From an uncultured Hymenobacter sp. (GTDB lineage Bacteria > Bacteroidota > Bacteroidia > Cytophagales > Hymenobacteraceae), in assembly GCA_913776615.1 (NCBI GenBank), contig CAJYPK010000048.1, positions 1 to 64,000 of the forward strand: a stretch of DNA of 64,000 bases, written 5' to 3'. The position numbers and the translations under genes are program-made. Under the pieces are notes generated by a model. The model did no database searches. It was given only the letters and a program-made list of their open reading frames with translations, and had not been told where the DNA came from. Positions 17,147 to 25,560 of this stretch are shown piece after piece (the first letter of the stretch is position 1; each line of letters starts with the position of its first letter).

Positions 17147-18217
17147 ATGTCCTTCAAACTCAAGCCACTCGATCAGCAGGTCATTGTTATCACCGGCGCT
17201 ACCAGCGGTATAGGCCTGGCTACGGCCCAGGCAGCCGCCAAAGCGGGCGCCCGTCTCGTGCTGGCCGCCCGCTCGCAGCCCGACCTCGACACGGTAGCCC
17301 GCCGGCTGGGTGGCCGCGTGGCAACCGTGGCCGCCGACGTAGCCGACCCCGCCGCCGTGCGCCGCATTCACGAGGCCGCCCACGCGCATTTTGGCGGCTT
17401 CGATACCTGGGTCAATAATGCCGGGGTGGGGATGTGGGGTAAGTTGGAGCAGGGCAACCTGGCTGACTTCAAGCGCCTCTACGACACCAACTTCTGGGGC
17501 ATCGTCAACGGCTCGCTCGAAGCCATCAAGCACCTCAAAAAGCACGGTGGGGCCCTCATCAACCTGGGCAGCGTGGTGAGCGACGTGGCCGTGCCCATCC
17601 AGGGCATGTACGCGTCGAGCAAGCACGCCGTGAAAGGCTTCACCGACGCGTTGCGCATCGAGCTGGCCGACGAGAAAGCGCCCGTGTCGGTGACGCTCAT
17701 CAAGCCCGCTGCCATCAACACGCCCTTTCCCGACCACGCCCGCAACTACCTTTCCGAGAAGCCCAAGCTGCCCCAGCCGGTGTACGCGCCCGAGGAGGTA
17801 GCCAACGCCATCCTGCACGCGGCCACGCACCCCATGCGCGACGTGTTCGTGGGCGGCGGCGGCAAAATCATGAGCAGCGTCAACAAGTACGTGCCCGGCG
17901 TAATGGACTGGGTAGAAGCCAAAACCGGCGTAGCCCAGCAGAAACAGGCCGGCACCCGCGCCGTGGATCCCGCCGGCTCGCTGCACCGACCCAACGGCCC
18001 CCACGCCAAGGTGCAGGGCCATAATCCCGGCCACGTAATGCACACCAGCCTCTACACCCGCGCCCGCCTCAACCCGGTAGTGGCGGGCGTAGTGGTCGCC
18101 ACCGGCCTGGCGGCTACCATCGGCCTCATTGTCGGCAGCAAGGGCCCGCTCAAGGATGCCGGGGTGCCGGAGTTTTCGGCGGCGGGCGAGCCCCGCGTGC
18201 CGGTGACGGATAATTAG
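17147..18217 (+). CDS. SDR oxidoreductase with C-terminal membrane helix
   Basis: A 356-residue short-chain dehydrogenase/reductase. The nucleotide-binding TGATSGIG is at residues 16-23, NNAG at 90-93, and the catalytic S142, Y155 and K159 (YASSK) are all present. The family usually ends near residue 250; here about 100 more residues end in a hydrophobic helix (PVVAGVVVATGLAATIGLIVG), so the enzyme may be tethered to the membrane. Substrate unknown; class members act on lipids, sugars or steroids. The ATG at 17147 is preferred because upstream codons read through the dxr promoter region. Confidence 0.9.
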   Translation: MSFKLKPLDQQVIVITGATSGIGLATAQAAAKAGARLVLAARSQPDLDTVARRLGGRVATVAADVADPAAVRRIHEAAHAHFGGFDTWVNNAGVGMWGKLEQGNLADFKRLYDTNFWGIVNGSLEAIKHLKKHGGALINLGSVVSDVAVPIQGMYASSKHAVKGFTDALRIELADEKAPVSVTLIKPAAINTPFPDHARNYLSEKPKLPQPVYAPEEVANAILHAATHPMRDVFVGGGGKIMSSVNKYVPGVMDWVEAKTGVAQQKQAGTRAVDPAGSLHRPNGPHAKVQGHNPGHVMHTSLYTRARLNPVVAGVVVATGLAATIGLIVGSKGPLKDAGVPEFSAAGEPRVPVTDN

Positions 18218-18236
18218 TACTGTAACATAATTAGTG

Positions 18237-18317
18237 CTGTAACACCAAGCTCCAGCTTGGTGCCGCACTTGGGGCGTAAACCCGAGCGTGGCACCAAGCT
18301 GGAGCTTGGTGTTACAG
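18237..18317. repeat. Family B palindrome (B1)
   Basis: Arms CTGTAACACCAAGCTCCAGC (from 18237) and the complement ending at 18317. It lies between the convergent SDR gene and FAD oxidoreductase gene and could end both transcripts. Confidence 0.9.
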
Positions 18318-18331
18318 TATACAGTAAGCTG

Positions 18332-19492
18332 CTACCAGTGCATTTGCCCCACGTTATGCTGCGCAAAGCCGCAGGCGCTGGTCATGCCCTTGCCGCCAAT
18401 GCCCGTGACGAGGTGGATGCGCGGGTCGGGCGAGTGCTGGAAAATCTCTTGCGACTTGCTCTGGGTGTAGTAGCCGTTCCAGGTGCGCTGGATGCGCCAG
18501 TCGGGCAGGTCAACGATGCGGCGGGCCTCGTTCAGCATCAGGTGGTTGAGGTAGTCGGCATTGTTGAAATCCAAGTCGTCGGCCGCGGCCAGGTCGGCGT
18601 ACTCGTGGGTGTCGCCGATGATAATGGAGCCATCGACGGCCTGCTTAAACAGGAGGTGGATGCCCCAGCGCTGCAACTCCGCGTCTACCGGCTCGGCCAG
18701 CAGCTCCGCAAACGAGGGACACGCCTTAAACGCCGCGTAGCGCCGAATGCTGAGGCCCGTGAGTACCGAGCCGGGCAACGCCACTTGCGGCAACGGGTAA
18801 GTAGCCATCATTTGCAGCTTGCAGAGCTGTAAATCACTCTGCGCGAATACTTCCGGGAACAGCAGCTTGCAATCGCGCCCGCTGCACACCAGTACCTGGG
18901 CGGCGGTGTAGCGCTGGCCCCGGGCATCAACTGCGCTCGCGCCCGCGTTGCCGGCCGTTACCTCGCGCACGGGGGTGGCGGGGCGGTAGTCGAGCTGGTA
19001 GCGAGCTACCAAGTAGGCCAGCAAGCGGTGAATGAGCTGATCGGGCTCGGCAGTCACTTCCTGCTCGAACAGCAGGCCCCCCACGCAGTAGCTGGCTTGC
19101 ACGGCGGGCAGGCGCTCGCGGCATTGCGCCGCCGAGAGTACCCGCGAGGGATAGCCGATGGCCTGGTAGCGGGCGTGCTTTTCTTCGAGCACCTGCATTT
19201 CGAGCGGGGTCGAGGCGAGGTAGAGCGAGCCGTTCTGGCGAATCGAGATGTCGTACTCGGCCTGAATCTGCTGGTAGGTCGCCAGGCTGGCGCGGGCGTA
19301 GGCAAACCACTCGCCTTCCGCCATGCCCGAGGTGATAATCTGCCCGAAGTTGCGCACGGTGGCTTCCATCGGGCGGGCGTCTTTTTCGAGCAGCAGCACC
19401 CGCAGGCCGCGCTGCAAGGCGAAGTAGGCGTGGAAGGTGCCAAGGGCACCGGCACCCACCACAATCAGGTCGTAATCAAAAGAAGTTGGCAT
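18332..19492 (-). CDS. FAD oxidoreductase, TIGR03364-like (phosphonate-linked)
   Basis: A 386-residue flavoprotein of the DadA/glycine oxidase superfamily. The dinucleotide motif GAGALG is at residues 13-18. TVRNFGQIITSGMAEGEW and the C-terminal GIGGKGMTSACG are hallmarks of TIGR03364, a family that recurs in phosphonate gene clusters; some relatives (PbfC/PbfD type) are reported to oxidise 2-aminoethylphosphonate or its N-methyl form to phosphonoacetaldehyde. Here that would feed the PhnX-like hydrolase at 20301. The gene has its own -7 box (19521-19528) and lies 121 bp downstream of the XRE-cupin regulator. The exact substrate is inferred, not shown. Confidence 0.85.
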   Translation of the reverse strand: MPTSFDYDLIVVGAGALGTFHAYFALQRGLRVLLLEKDARPMEATVRNFGQIITSGMAEGEWFAYARASLATYQQIQAEYDISIRQNGSLYLASTPLEMQVLEEKHARYQAIGYPSRVLSAAQCRERLPAVQASYCVGGLLFEQEVTAEPDQLIHRLLAYLVARYQLDYRPATPVREVTAGNAGASAVDARGQRYTAAQVLVCSGRDCKLLFPEVFAQSDLQLCKLQMMATYPLPQVALPGSVLTGLSIRRYAAFKACPSFAELLAEPVDAELQRWGIHLLFKQAVDGSIIIGDTHEYADLAAADDLDFNNADYLNHLMLNEARRIVDLPDWRIQRTWNGYYTQSKSQEIFQHSPDPRIHLVTGIGGKGMTSACGFAQHNVGQMHW

Positions 19493-19520
19493 GGCAGGAG
19501 GGGCTGTAGCGTAAGCAGCA

Positions 19521-19528
19521 CAAACCTA
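19521..19528 (-). promoter_or_regulatory. Possible -7 box for FAD oxidoreductase
   Basis: TAGGTTTG on the minus strand, matching TAnnTTTG, 29 bases before the ATG at 19492. It suggests a promoter separate from that of the regulator gene. Confidence 0.5.
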
Positions 19529-19613
19529 CGGCGTGTTTCATTTAAGGAAACTAAGCCAGCATTAAGCCTGCGTTATGGATAGCCGCGGCCAGCGGGCCAG
19601 CTCCTTCGGGCGG

Positions 19614-20189
19614 CTAGTCGGTGTGCCGCAGCAGATACACCTTAAACAAGCGGGCGGGCTGCTCGTCGTCGTTGCGCACGGAGTGCGCGGCCAGCCCGTC
19701 GAAATACAGCGTGTCGCCGGAGCTCAGATGCACTTCTTCCTCCTTGAAGCCGTACTGCACGCGGCCTTCCAACACGTGGACCAGTTCCAGGGCATTAGTG
19801 GAAAGCGGCTTGCGGTACGTCTGCGGGCTGATGTGTACTTCGTTGACGCGCAAGGTATAACCCGAGAGATCTTGCGAAAGCAGATAGTTGTAGATGAGTC
19901 CTTTAGAATCTTCCCGCTGCTCGGGGCGGCCTTCGCCGGCGCGGACCAGCAGGTAGGGCGCGGCCGGGTTGCCGTTGATGTTTTTAACCAGTACCGACAC
20001 ATCGACTTCGAGCGAGTTGGCGATTTCGATGAGTACCGAAAGCGACGGTACCGTGCGAAAATTCTCGATTTTGGAGAGTAGGCCGGCCGATAGGCCACTC
20101 CGCTTGGCGAGTTCGCGCAAACTCATTTTCTTGGCCTTACGCAGCTCCAGGATGCGGAGACCGATTAAGCTCAACTTGTCGTGCTTCAT
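19614..20189 (-). CDS. XRE-family regulator with cupin domain
   Basis: A 191-residue transcription regulator. An N-terminal XRE helix-turn-helix (residues about 10-64; KKMSLRELAKRSGLSAGLLS) is joined to a C-terminal cupin (about 110-185; HVLEGRVQYGF, then GDTLYFDGLAAHSVRN), the usual small-ligand sensor in this class. The ATG at 20189 is chosen; a further 42 upstream codons would run through the divergent promoter region. It is divergent to the PhnX-like gene and precedes the FAD oxidoreductase, so it is the best candidate to control the phosphonate cluster. The ligand could be a phosphonate or an aldehyde; this is inference. Confidence 0.9.
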   Translation of the reverse strand: MKHDKLSLIGLRILELRKAKKMSLRELAKRSGLSAGLLSKIENFRTVPSLSVLIEIANSLEVDVSVLVKNINGNPAAPYLLVRAGEGRPEQREDSKGLIYNYLLSQDLSGYTLRVNEVHISPQTYRKPLSTNALELVHVLEGRVQYGFKEEEVHLSSGDTLYFDGLAAHSVRNDDEQPARLFKVYLLRHTD

Positions 20190-20263
20190 GTGGGTAAGTT
20201 CGGTACAAATAAAGTAACCTAAAAATGAGGTAAGGAAAAAGGGGGGCGTGGGTAGTTGCACGC

Positions 20264-20271
20264 TACTTTTG
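20264..20271 (+). promoter_or_regulatory. Possible -7 box for PhnX-like gene
   Basis: TACTTTTG matches TAnnTTTG, 29 bases before the ATG at 20301, in the 111-bp gap shared with the divergent XRE-cupin gene. Confidence 0.55.
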
Positions 20272-20300
20272 TTGCATATTAGTAAACAAAATTTCCCCCT

Positions 20301-21041
20301 ATGCCTTCCCTGCAACTAGTAGTATTCGACATGGCCGGAACCACCGTGCGCGACCAGCACGAAGTAGAAGCCTGCTTTGCCCAGGCGGCTCAGGCCACCG
20401 GCCTGCGGGCCTCGGCCGAGCGCATTCTGGCGGTGCAGGGGCAGGCCAAGCGGGCCGTATTCGAGCTGCTATGGAGCGAGCAGCTGGGCGCGAGCGTCCC
20501 GGCCGCTACCCTGGCGGCGCAGGTCGACCATTCGTACCAAGTGTTTCGGGAGGTGCTCGAACACCACTACCGCACCCAGCCGGTGGAGCCCACCGAGGGC
20601 TGCCTGGAGCTGTTTGCGCTGTTGAAAAGCCAGGGCATCCGCATCGCGCTTACCACCGGTTTCTACCGCACCGTAACCGACCTGATTTTGCGGCGCCTGG
20701 GCTGGGATGCCGGCCTCGACGCCCAGCGCCGGGGTGGCGCCCAATCGGTTATCGACCTTTCGCTGGCCAGCGACGAAGTGGCCGAGGGCCGCCCCGCGCC
20801 GCTGCTCATTCAAAAAGCGATGCAGACCTTCGGCATCACCGACCCCCGGCAGGTTATCAACGTGGGCGACACGCCTTCGGACCTGGAATCGGGCCGCCGT
20901 GCGGGCTGCGCCCGCAGCCTGGGCGTGGTCAACGGCACCCACACCCACGCACAGCTGGCCGCCTGCCCCAACGACGGGCTGCTGGCCTCGCTGGCCGAGC
21001 TGCACCGGCAGCTGCAAGCCGAGTTGGTGCCAGTTTGCTAG
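20301..21041 (+). CDS. PhnX-like HAD hydrolase (TIGR03351-like)
   Basis: A 246-residue haloacid dehalogenase-superfamily hydrolase. The nucleophile D10 lies in VVFDMAGTTVRD; DxAGTT is shared with phosphonoacetaldehyde hydrolase (PhnX) and its TIGR03351 relatives. In the cap, GQAKRAV puts K50 where PhnX has its Schiff-base lysine. Motif IV is NVGDTPSDLESGRRAGC. It probably cleaves the C-P bond of phosphonoacetaldehyde, or a similar aldehyde, giving phosphate. It is the only gene of the cluster on the plus strand and is divergent to the XRE-cupin regulator. A plain phosphatase role cannot be excluded. Confidence 0.85.
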   Translation: MPSLQLVVFDMAGTTVRDQHEVEACFAQAAQATGLRASAERILAVQGQAKRAVFELLWSEQLGASVPAATLAAQVDHSYQVFREVLEHHYRTQPVEPTEGCLELFALLKSQGIRIALTTGFYRTVTDLILRRLGWDAGLDAQRRGGAQSVIDLSLASDEVAEGRPAPLLIQKAMQTFGITDPRQVINVGDTPSDLESGRRAGCARSLGVVNGTHTHAQLAACPNDGLLASLAELHRQLQAELVPVC

Positions 21042-21066
21042 CAACAATTTGAGGGTGAGCTACTAA

Positions 21067-21117
21067 TTAAAAACATCCGCCGTGCTGAGCCTGCCGAAGC
21101 ACGGCGGATGTTTTTAA
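21067..21117. terminator. Bidirectional terminator with family A core
   Basis: A perfect 20-bp stem (21067-21086 and 21098-21117) flanked by A and T runs, between convergent genes. The loop and stem top (GCTGAGCCTGCCGAAGC) match the core of the family A palindromes. Confidence 0.9.
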
Positions 21118-21180
21118 CTAGTGGATGTTTTTCTGATAACGTGCTGAAAAATAATATACTAGGTTAGTCAATACTCCCTT

Positions 21181-22452
21181 TTAAGGTATGAGCTGGGGCG
21201 GTCCGGCTGGCATCAGCCAGCAGTTCACGGTATTATGCTCGCCCTCCAGCACGATTTTGTAAAACGCCGCGGGGTAGGCCGCCCGGCTGAAGGCCAGATG
21301 CTGGCGGGCCAGCGGCACGGTGCCGAGAAGCTGATACTGGTCGGCGCCGCCGGTTTTGAAGTGGTTGGTGGTCGCGGCCCAGATTTTTACCTTTTCGGGC
21401 TTGGTGCCGAGGGCCGTCCAGCGCAGGCGCAGGCTGTCGGAGGTAGCCGCGACGGTGGGCTGGGCCAGCGATACCGGGCCGATGAGCGGTACCCCATCCA
21501 GCTCACGCTGGGTGGCCTCGGGCAGCGGGAGTTGGATAAAGCGGGCGATGGTGGGTAGAATGTCCACGATGGCGACGGGCTGGCGACGGGCGTAGGTATT
21601 GACCTCCTTGGTGCTAAGTACCAGCCAGGTGGCCCGCTCACGGGCCGACTGCCCGCCGTGGTTTTTACCGGTAGCAGCATCGCGGCCGTGGTCGGTGGTG
21701 AGCACCAGCAGCCAGTCTTCGGGGTAGTGCCGGGCGCGGTCTTGCAGGGCCGCCCATACCTGACCCACCTGCGCGTCGAGGTAGCTCAGGGCCTGCTGCT
21801 GCTGGGGGCTGTCGCCGTGGCGGTGGCCCACGTCGTCGGTGTGCTCCAGGTAAATCCACGACAAGTCGGGGGCCTGGGTGCGCAGGCACTGGCTGGCCTC
21901 GGCCACTACCTTGTCGTCGATGGCGTGGGTGTAGAGGCTCTGCTTATCGTGCCGAAAGGCCACGGTATCCAGCTCGTAGCCATCGGCGTGGTAATCGAAT
22001 TTCAGGTTGCCCGCCGCGGGCCGGCCCTCGCCCACGAGCTTGGTACGGTTGTCGAGCCAGGTCGAGAAAATACCGATTTTGCTGGTCGGGCGGGCGGCTT
22101 TCAGCAGGCGGAAGATATTGTAGTAGGCGTAGTTGGGCGCCTTTACGTCGTTGTCCCACACGTTGTGCTTGTAGCCCCAGGTGCCGGTGAGCAGGTCCAT
22201 GTAGCCGGGGGCCGAGATGGTGGGCGTCTGGGTGTAGGTGCCGAGGTCGCCGCCCACGTGGGCGGGCAGGTAGGTGCCAGCGCCAATTACCTTTTTGATA
22301 GTTGGCGTGTTGGCCTTGGCCAGCACATCGGCCGGGATGCCGTCGGCGATGATGAAGACCACCTTGCGGGCGCGGGTGGGTGGGCGCTTGGCGGCGGACG
22401 GGCCGGGGGCGAGCAAGCTGAGGAGAGTTAAGGCGAGTAGGGAGAGCTTCAT
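21181..22452 (-). CDS. Exported alkaline-phosphatase-superfamily hydrolase 1
   Basis: A 423-residue exported metal-dependent hydrolase of the nucleotide pyrophosphatase/phosphodiesterase kind. A signal peptide (LSLLALTLLSLLAPGPSAA) is followed by the first metal aspartate D37 in VFIIADGIP, a nucleophile region at T78/S80 (TPTISAPGYMDLLTG), metal ligands in LEHTDDVGHRHGD, and DH in LTTDHGRD. The C-terminal 90 residues look like a small beta domain. It likely cleaves phosphate or phosphonate esters in the periplasm. The ATG at 22452 gives the best signal peptide. It belongs to the SusCD/phosphonate cluster and is separated from hydrolase 2 by palindrome B2. Confidence 0.85.
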   Translation of the reverse strand: MKLSLLALTLLSLLAPGPSAAKRPPTRARKVVFIIADGIPADVLAKANTPTIKKVIGAGTYLPAHVGGDLGTYTQTPTISAPGYMDLLTGTWGYKHNVWDNDVKAPNYAYYNIFRLLKAARPTSKIGIFSTWLDNRTKLVGEGRPAAGNLKFDYHADGYELDTVAFRHDKQSLYTHAIDDKVVAEASQCLRTQAPDLSWIYLEHTDDVGHRHGDSPQQQQALSYLDAQVGQVWAALQDRARHYPEDWLLVLTTDHGRDAATGKNHGGQSARERATWLVLSTKEVNTYARRQPVAIVDILPTIARFIQLPLPEATQRELDGVPLIGPVSLAQPTVAATSDSLRLRWTALGTKPEKVKIWAATTNHFKTGGADQYQLLGTVPLARQHLAFSRAAYPAAFYKIVLEGEHNTVNCWLMPAGPPQLIP

Positions 22453-22503
22453 CGTGGTATGGTAAGGAAGAATTAGCCTGAGCCTCAATTCTTAGCAGTG
22501 GAG

Positions 22504-22581
22504 TGTGCCACTAAGCTCCGGCTTGGTGATGGCGTCAGGGCGTGCCCGCTGAGCAATCACCAAGCCGGAGCTTGGTGTTAC
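22504..22581. repeat. Family B palindrome (B2)
   Basis: Arms GTGCCACTAAGCTCCGGCTT (22504 onward) and a complement ending at 22581, in the gap between the two exported hydrolase genes. Confidence 0.88.
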
Positions 22582-22604
22582 AATGGGACGCGGTTCCCGG
22601 CTGG

Positions 22605-23711
22605 CTATTTGCTTTTACCCAATACCGCTGGCACGGGCTGGCCCGTGGCCGGGGTGGGCGCGTACACCTGGCCCAGCAGCGCGGCCAGCGTAGCGGCCAC
22701 CTGGTTTTGGTAGAGCTGGCCGCTGGTGGCCATGCCCGCGGCGGGCGTGTCGGGGCCGAGGGCGGCGAACCAGATTTGGTCGGCCCCGGCTACTTCGCGG
22801 CCGTGGTGCTGCCATTGGGTGCCCGCCTGGCCGCGGCCGTGGTCGGTGGTGATGAGCAGGGTGGTTTTGCCCCGGTACTGCGGGTCGCTTTGCAGGTAGT
22901 CCCAGAGCTGACGGATAAAGCCGTCGGTGTACTGGGCGGCGTGCAGGTAGGCCCCGTACTCGCCGCCGTGCGCCCAGTCGTCGGTATCGCCGAAGCCGAC
23001 GTAGAGCACCCGGGGCTTGTTCTTTTTGAGGTGTTCCAGCGCGTAGCCGAAGGTGAAGGCGTCGAGCCGCTCCTCGCCGAAGGGGCTGGGCGAGGCTACT
23101 TCGAGCTGATTGAGCAGCAGTTCGCCGGGCGTGAGGTTTTTGCCCGTGGCCAGGCGCTGCCCGGCGTTGACGGGCAGGCCGCTGCGCTTTTCGTTGAGGA
23201 TGTAGGGAAAGGCTTCCCACGAGCCGAAGCAAGCTACTTTGCCCTTGAAAGCGGGCTGGCGGTTCAGCACTTCGAGCACGCTCGCGTTGGGGTTGTCGAG
23301 CGGGTCGTTGCTGTGCACGCGGGCATCGTCGGCGGCCCCGGTCAGGATCTCGTTGTAGCCGGGGTACGAGAAGCGCATGGTATTGGTAACGTTGACCAAA
23401 CTACCCGCCGGGCGGTTGCCGTAGAGCTGACCCTGCTTGGCCACGGTACCCCACAAAAAGGGCATTAGCACCTGGCGACGCTGCTCGGGCGTGGCCTGAC
23501 CGAAGTCGCGGTGCAGGGTCTTGCGGTTGGTGTAGTAGTCTTTCGTCTGGCTGAACAGCACCGTATCGGCCCCGCCGAATACTTCCTGCCAGCGCATCCC
23601 GTCGAGGGTGACGAGCACCACGTTTTCGGTGCGGAGCTTGGGCGAGGTCTGGGCCTGGCTGGCGAGGCTACCCAGCAGGGATAAAGAGAAGAGAGAAGCG
23701 AGAAAGCGCAT
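22605..23711 (-). CDS. Exported alkaline-phosphatase-superfamily hydrolase 2
   Basis: A 368-residue exported hydrolase of the same superfamily as its neighbour but only distantly similar. It has a signal peptide (LASLFSLSLLGSLASQAQ), metal ligand D37 in LVTLDGMRWQEVFGG, a probable nucleophile in FSYPGYNEILTG, ligands in GFGDTDDWAHGGEYG, and DH in ITTDHGRG. It lies between SusD and hydrolase 1 on the same strand. Substrate may be a phosphate or phosphonate monoester or diester; the LDGMRWQEVFGG subgroup has no function that I can name. Two such enzymes side by side suggest sequential trimming of one substrate. Confidence 0.82.
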   Translation of the reverse strand: MRFLASLFSLSLLGSLASQAQTSPKLRTENVVLVTLDGMRWQEVFGGADTVLFSQTKDYYTNRKTLHRDFGQATPEQRRQVLMPFLWGTVAKQGQLYGNRPAGSLVNVTNTMRFSYPGYNEILTGAADDARVHSNDPLDNPNASVLEVLNRQPAFKGKVACFGSWEAFPYILNEKRSGLPVNAGQRLATGKNLTPGELLLNQLEVASPSPFGEERLDAFTFGYALEHLKKNKPRVLYVGFGDTDDWAHGGEYGAYLHAAQYTDGFIRQLWDYLQSDPQYRGKTTLLITTDHGRGQAGTQWQHHGREVAGADQIWFAALGPDTPAAGMATSGQLYQNQVAATLAALLGQVYAPTPATGQPVPAVLGKSK

Positions 23712-23761
23712 AAGGGAAAAGCGATGAGCGGCAAAAAAGCGGGCCGGGCCTAAACGAATGA

Positions 23762-23834
23762 GGTCTATTGTTCGGTTGGCAAAAAGCAGACTACGCTAGT
23801 TGTAGTCTGTTTTTTGCCAACCGAATAATAGACC
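23762..23834. terminator. Long hairpin between SusD and hydrolase 2
   Basis: Two 33-base arms (23762-23794 and 23802-23834) pair with only two transitions. With a T-run inside the arm it may terminate or process the transcript after susD. Confidence 0.75.
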
Positions 23835-23844
23835 ACTATGCTGG

Positions 23845-25425
23845 CTATTTCAGCAAATACATCACCCCGTTGATGTCGTCATTGCCGCCGTACTGATTGG
23901 CCAGCGCGGCCTGGTAATTGGCAGTATTGGCAGTACGCTCAGCCAGCGGATATTGGAAGCGTAGCGCAATGCGCCCCCCGTTGCCAGTGCCCGGGCCGGT
24001 GGTGAAGGTGGGCACGCCGGTGCGGCGATACGTGAAGTAGGGCTCCAGTCCAGCGTGGCGAAACAGGGCCAGGTACTTTTGCTGCAAAATCTGGGTCAGG
24101 CCGGTGCTGCCGCCCGCGTACTTCACGCTCGGCTGGGCGTAGTACGTGGCGAAGCTGACGGGAATGTTGTAGGTATCGTAGTTCGAGAGCGCCGTGACGT
24201 CGGTCGAGCCGGGGCGGTAGAAGTAGGCGGTGTAGGTGCCGCTGGTGGGCAGGCTGTACGCCGCCCACGAGGCCTGAATGCCGTTGGTGTACCAGGTTTC
24301 GGCGTTGCCGCCGCTCAGCCAGCCCCGGTTGATGCCCTCGGCGACGTTGAAGCACAGCTCGGCGTAGCCGATCTGGACGGACGGCTCGCCCACCAAGGTG
24401 CGGAAGTAGCGGTAGCGGTTCAGGAAGGAGTACTTCTGCAAGCCAGCGTTCACGTACATCACGCCCAGGTCGAGGCCGGCGTCGGCCCCCACGAACGAGG
24501 CGAAGCTGGTGGCGCTTTGCTTTTGATTGTCAACGAGGTCGCGGGCGGGCTCGCAGGTGGCGTACACGCGGGGGTCTTGCAGCTGCGTGAGCAAGCTTAC
24601 GTAGGTGGCCGACATGTTTTTACGCGAGCCGTCCTGGCCAAAATTGCGGCTGTTGTTGGGGTAGAAGTTGTTGGTGGCCGCCACGTAAGTGTACTGCATA
24701 TTGTCGGCCGCGCTGGTCATAAGCGGGTACTTCGTAGGATTGCCCACAATGGCCGCGAACTGCGCCGGCACGTTCAGGTCGGCGTCGCCGCTTTTCTTGC
24801 TCAGCTCCAGCAGCAGGCGTAGGCGCAGGGTGTTCACCACCTTCTGCCACTGCCGCAGGTCGCCGCCGTAGTAGATGTCGCCGTCGATGGTGGTCGTGCC
24901 GCTGGCAATGAGCGCGCCGAGGTCGGCATTGGCGCTTTCCAGCCACTTGAAGGCCTGGACGAACACCGCTTTCTGCGAGTCGTAGGCGGGAGTGAGGTTG
25001 CCCAGCCCTTGCAGCGCCTGGCTCATCTGGATGTCCCCCATTTCCAGGCTCATGCGGGTGAAGAGGTAGGCCCGGAAAAAATTGGCCATCGCCTCGTAGG
25101 GATTTACGGCGGGCGAGCCGGCGGCGGTGGCCTGCTGCTCCATCAGCCCCACGTTTTTGAGGGTGGTGTAGTAGGTAGCGCCCGCGCCGAAGTCGTAGCG
25201 GTTGTTGCCGTAGTAGTCGTAGTTGTTGAGGTAGTACTGCGACCAGTACTCGTTGCTGCCGTTGGGGGCCTCGTAGGCTTCGTTCAGGATGCCGTTGAGC
25301 AGCAGCGACGCCGGCACGGCGTTGGGCTTGTTCTCGTTGACGGTCAGCTCGTCGAGGGTTTTATTGCAGCCCGTGGTGGCCAGCAGGGCCAGCAGCAGGC
25401 CGCCGGCTTGGAGAGACTTTTTCAT
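23845..25425 (-). CDS. SusD/RagB-family outer-membrane lipoprotein
   Basis: A 526-residue surface lipoprotein, the substrate-binding lid of a SusCD pair. The signal peptide ends in a lipobox with C20 (LLALLATTGCNKTLD). The opening LTVNENKPNAVPASLLLNG and the helical block NFFRAYLFTRMSLEMGDIQMS resemble the SusD-like_2 branch (PF12771), members of which are often not tied to polysaccharides. It is encoded after SusC on the same strand but separated by 136 bp with palindrome B3. Location inside a phosphonate-gene cluster suggests an organophosphonate or phospholipid-like ligand; this is inference. Confidence 0.93.
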   Translation of the reverse strand: MKKSLQAGGLLLALLATTGCNKTLDELTVNENKPNAVPASLLLNGILNEAYEAPNGSNEYWSQYYLNNYDYYGNNRYDFGAGATYYTTLKNVGLMEQQATAAGSPAVNPYEAMANFFRAYLFTRMSLEMGDIQMSQALQGLGNLTPAYDSQKAVFVQAFKWLESANADLGALIASGTTTIDGDIYYGGDLRQWQKVVNTLRLRLLLELSKKSGDADLNVPAQFAAIVGNPTKYPLMTSAADNMQYTYVAATNNFYPNNSRNFGQDGSRKNMSATYVSLLTQLQDPRVYATCEPARDLVDNQKQSATSFASFVGADAGLDLGVMYVNAGLQKYSFLNRYRYFRTLVGEPSVQIGYAELCFNVAEGINRGWLSGGNAETWYTNGIQASWAAYSLPTSGTYTAYFYRPGSTDVTALSNYDTYNIPVSFATYYAQPSVKYAGGSTGLTQILQQKYLALFRHAGLEPYFTYRRTGVPTFTTGPGTGNGGRIALRFQYPLAERTANTANYQAALANQYGGNDDINGVMYLLK

Positions 25426-25460
25426 ACTAAGGATGATGATTGAGCCAGCGCGGGGCGAGC

Positions 25461-25539
25461 AGTAACACCAAGCTCCGGCTTGGTGAATCGCTCGGCGAGT
25501 GCACCCGGACGAATCACCAAGCCGGAGCTTGGTGTTACT
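25461..25539. repeat. Family B palindrome (B3)
   Basis: Core AGTAACACCAAGCTCCGGCT and its complement, between SusC and SusD genes. Outer flanks are also partly inverted (GCGCGGGGC near 25449 and GCCCCGCGC near 25543), although that sequence is not part of the family. Confidence 0.9.
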
Positions 25540-25560
25540 TCGTGCCCCGCGCCCGCGCCA

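Noticed and set aside
16808..18268. Long minus-strand frame of 486 codons opposite the SDR gene
   Set aside because: It has no recognisable motif, low-complexity His/Arg/Gly-rich content, and lies fully antisense to a gene with intact SDR motifs.
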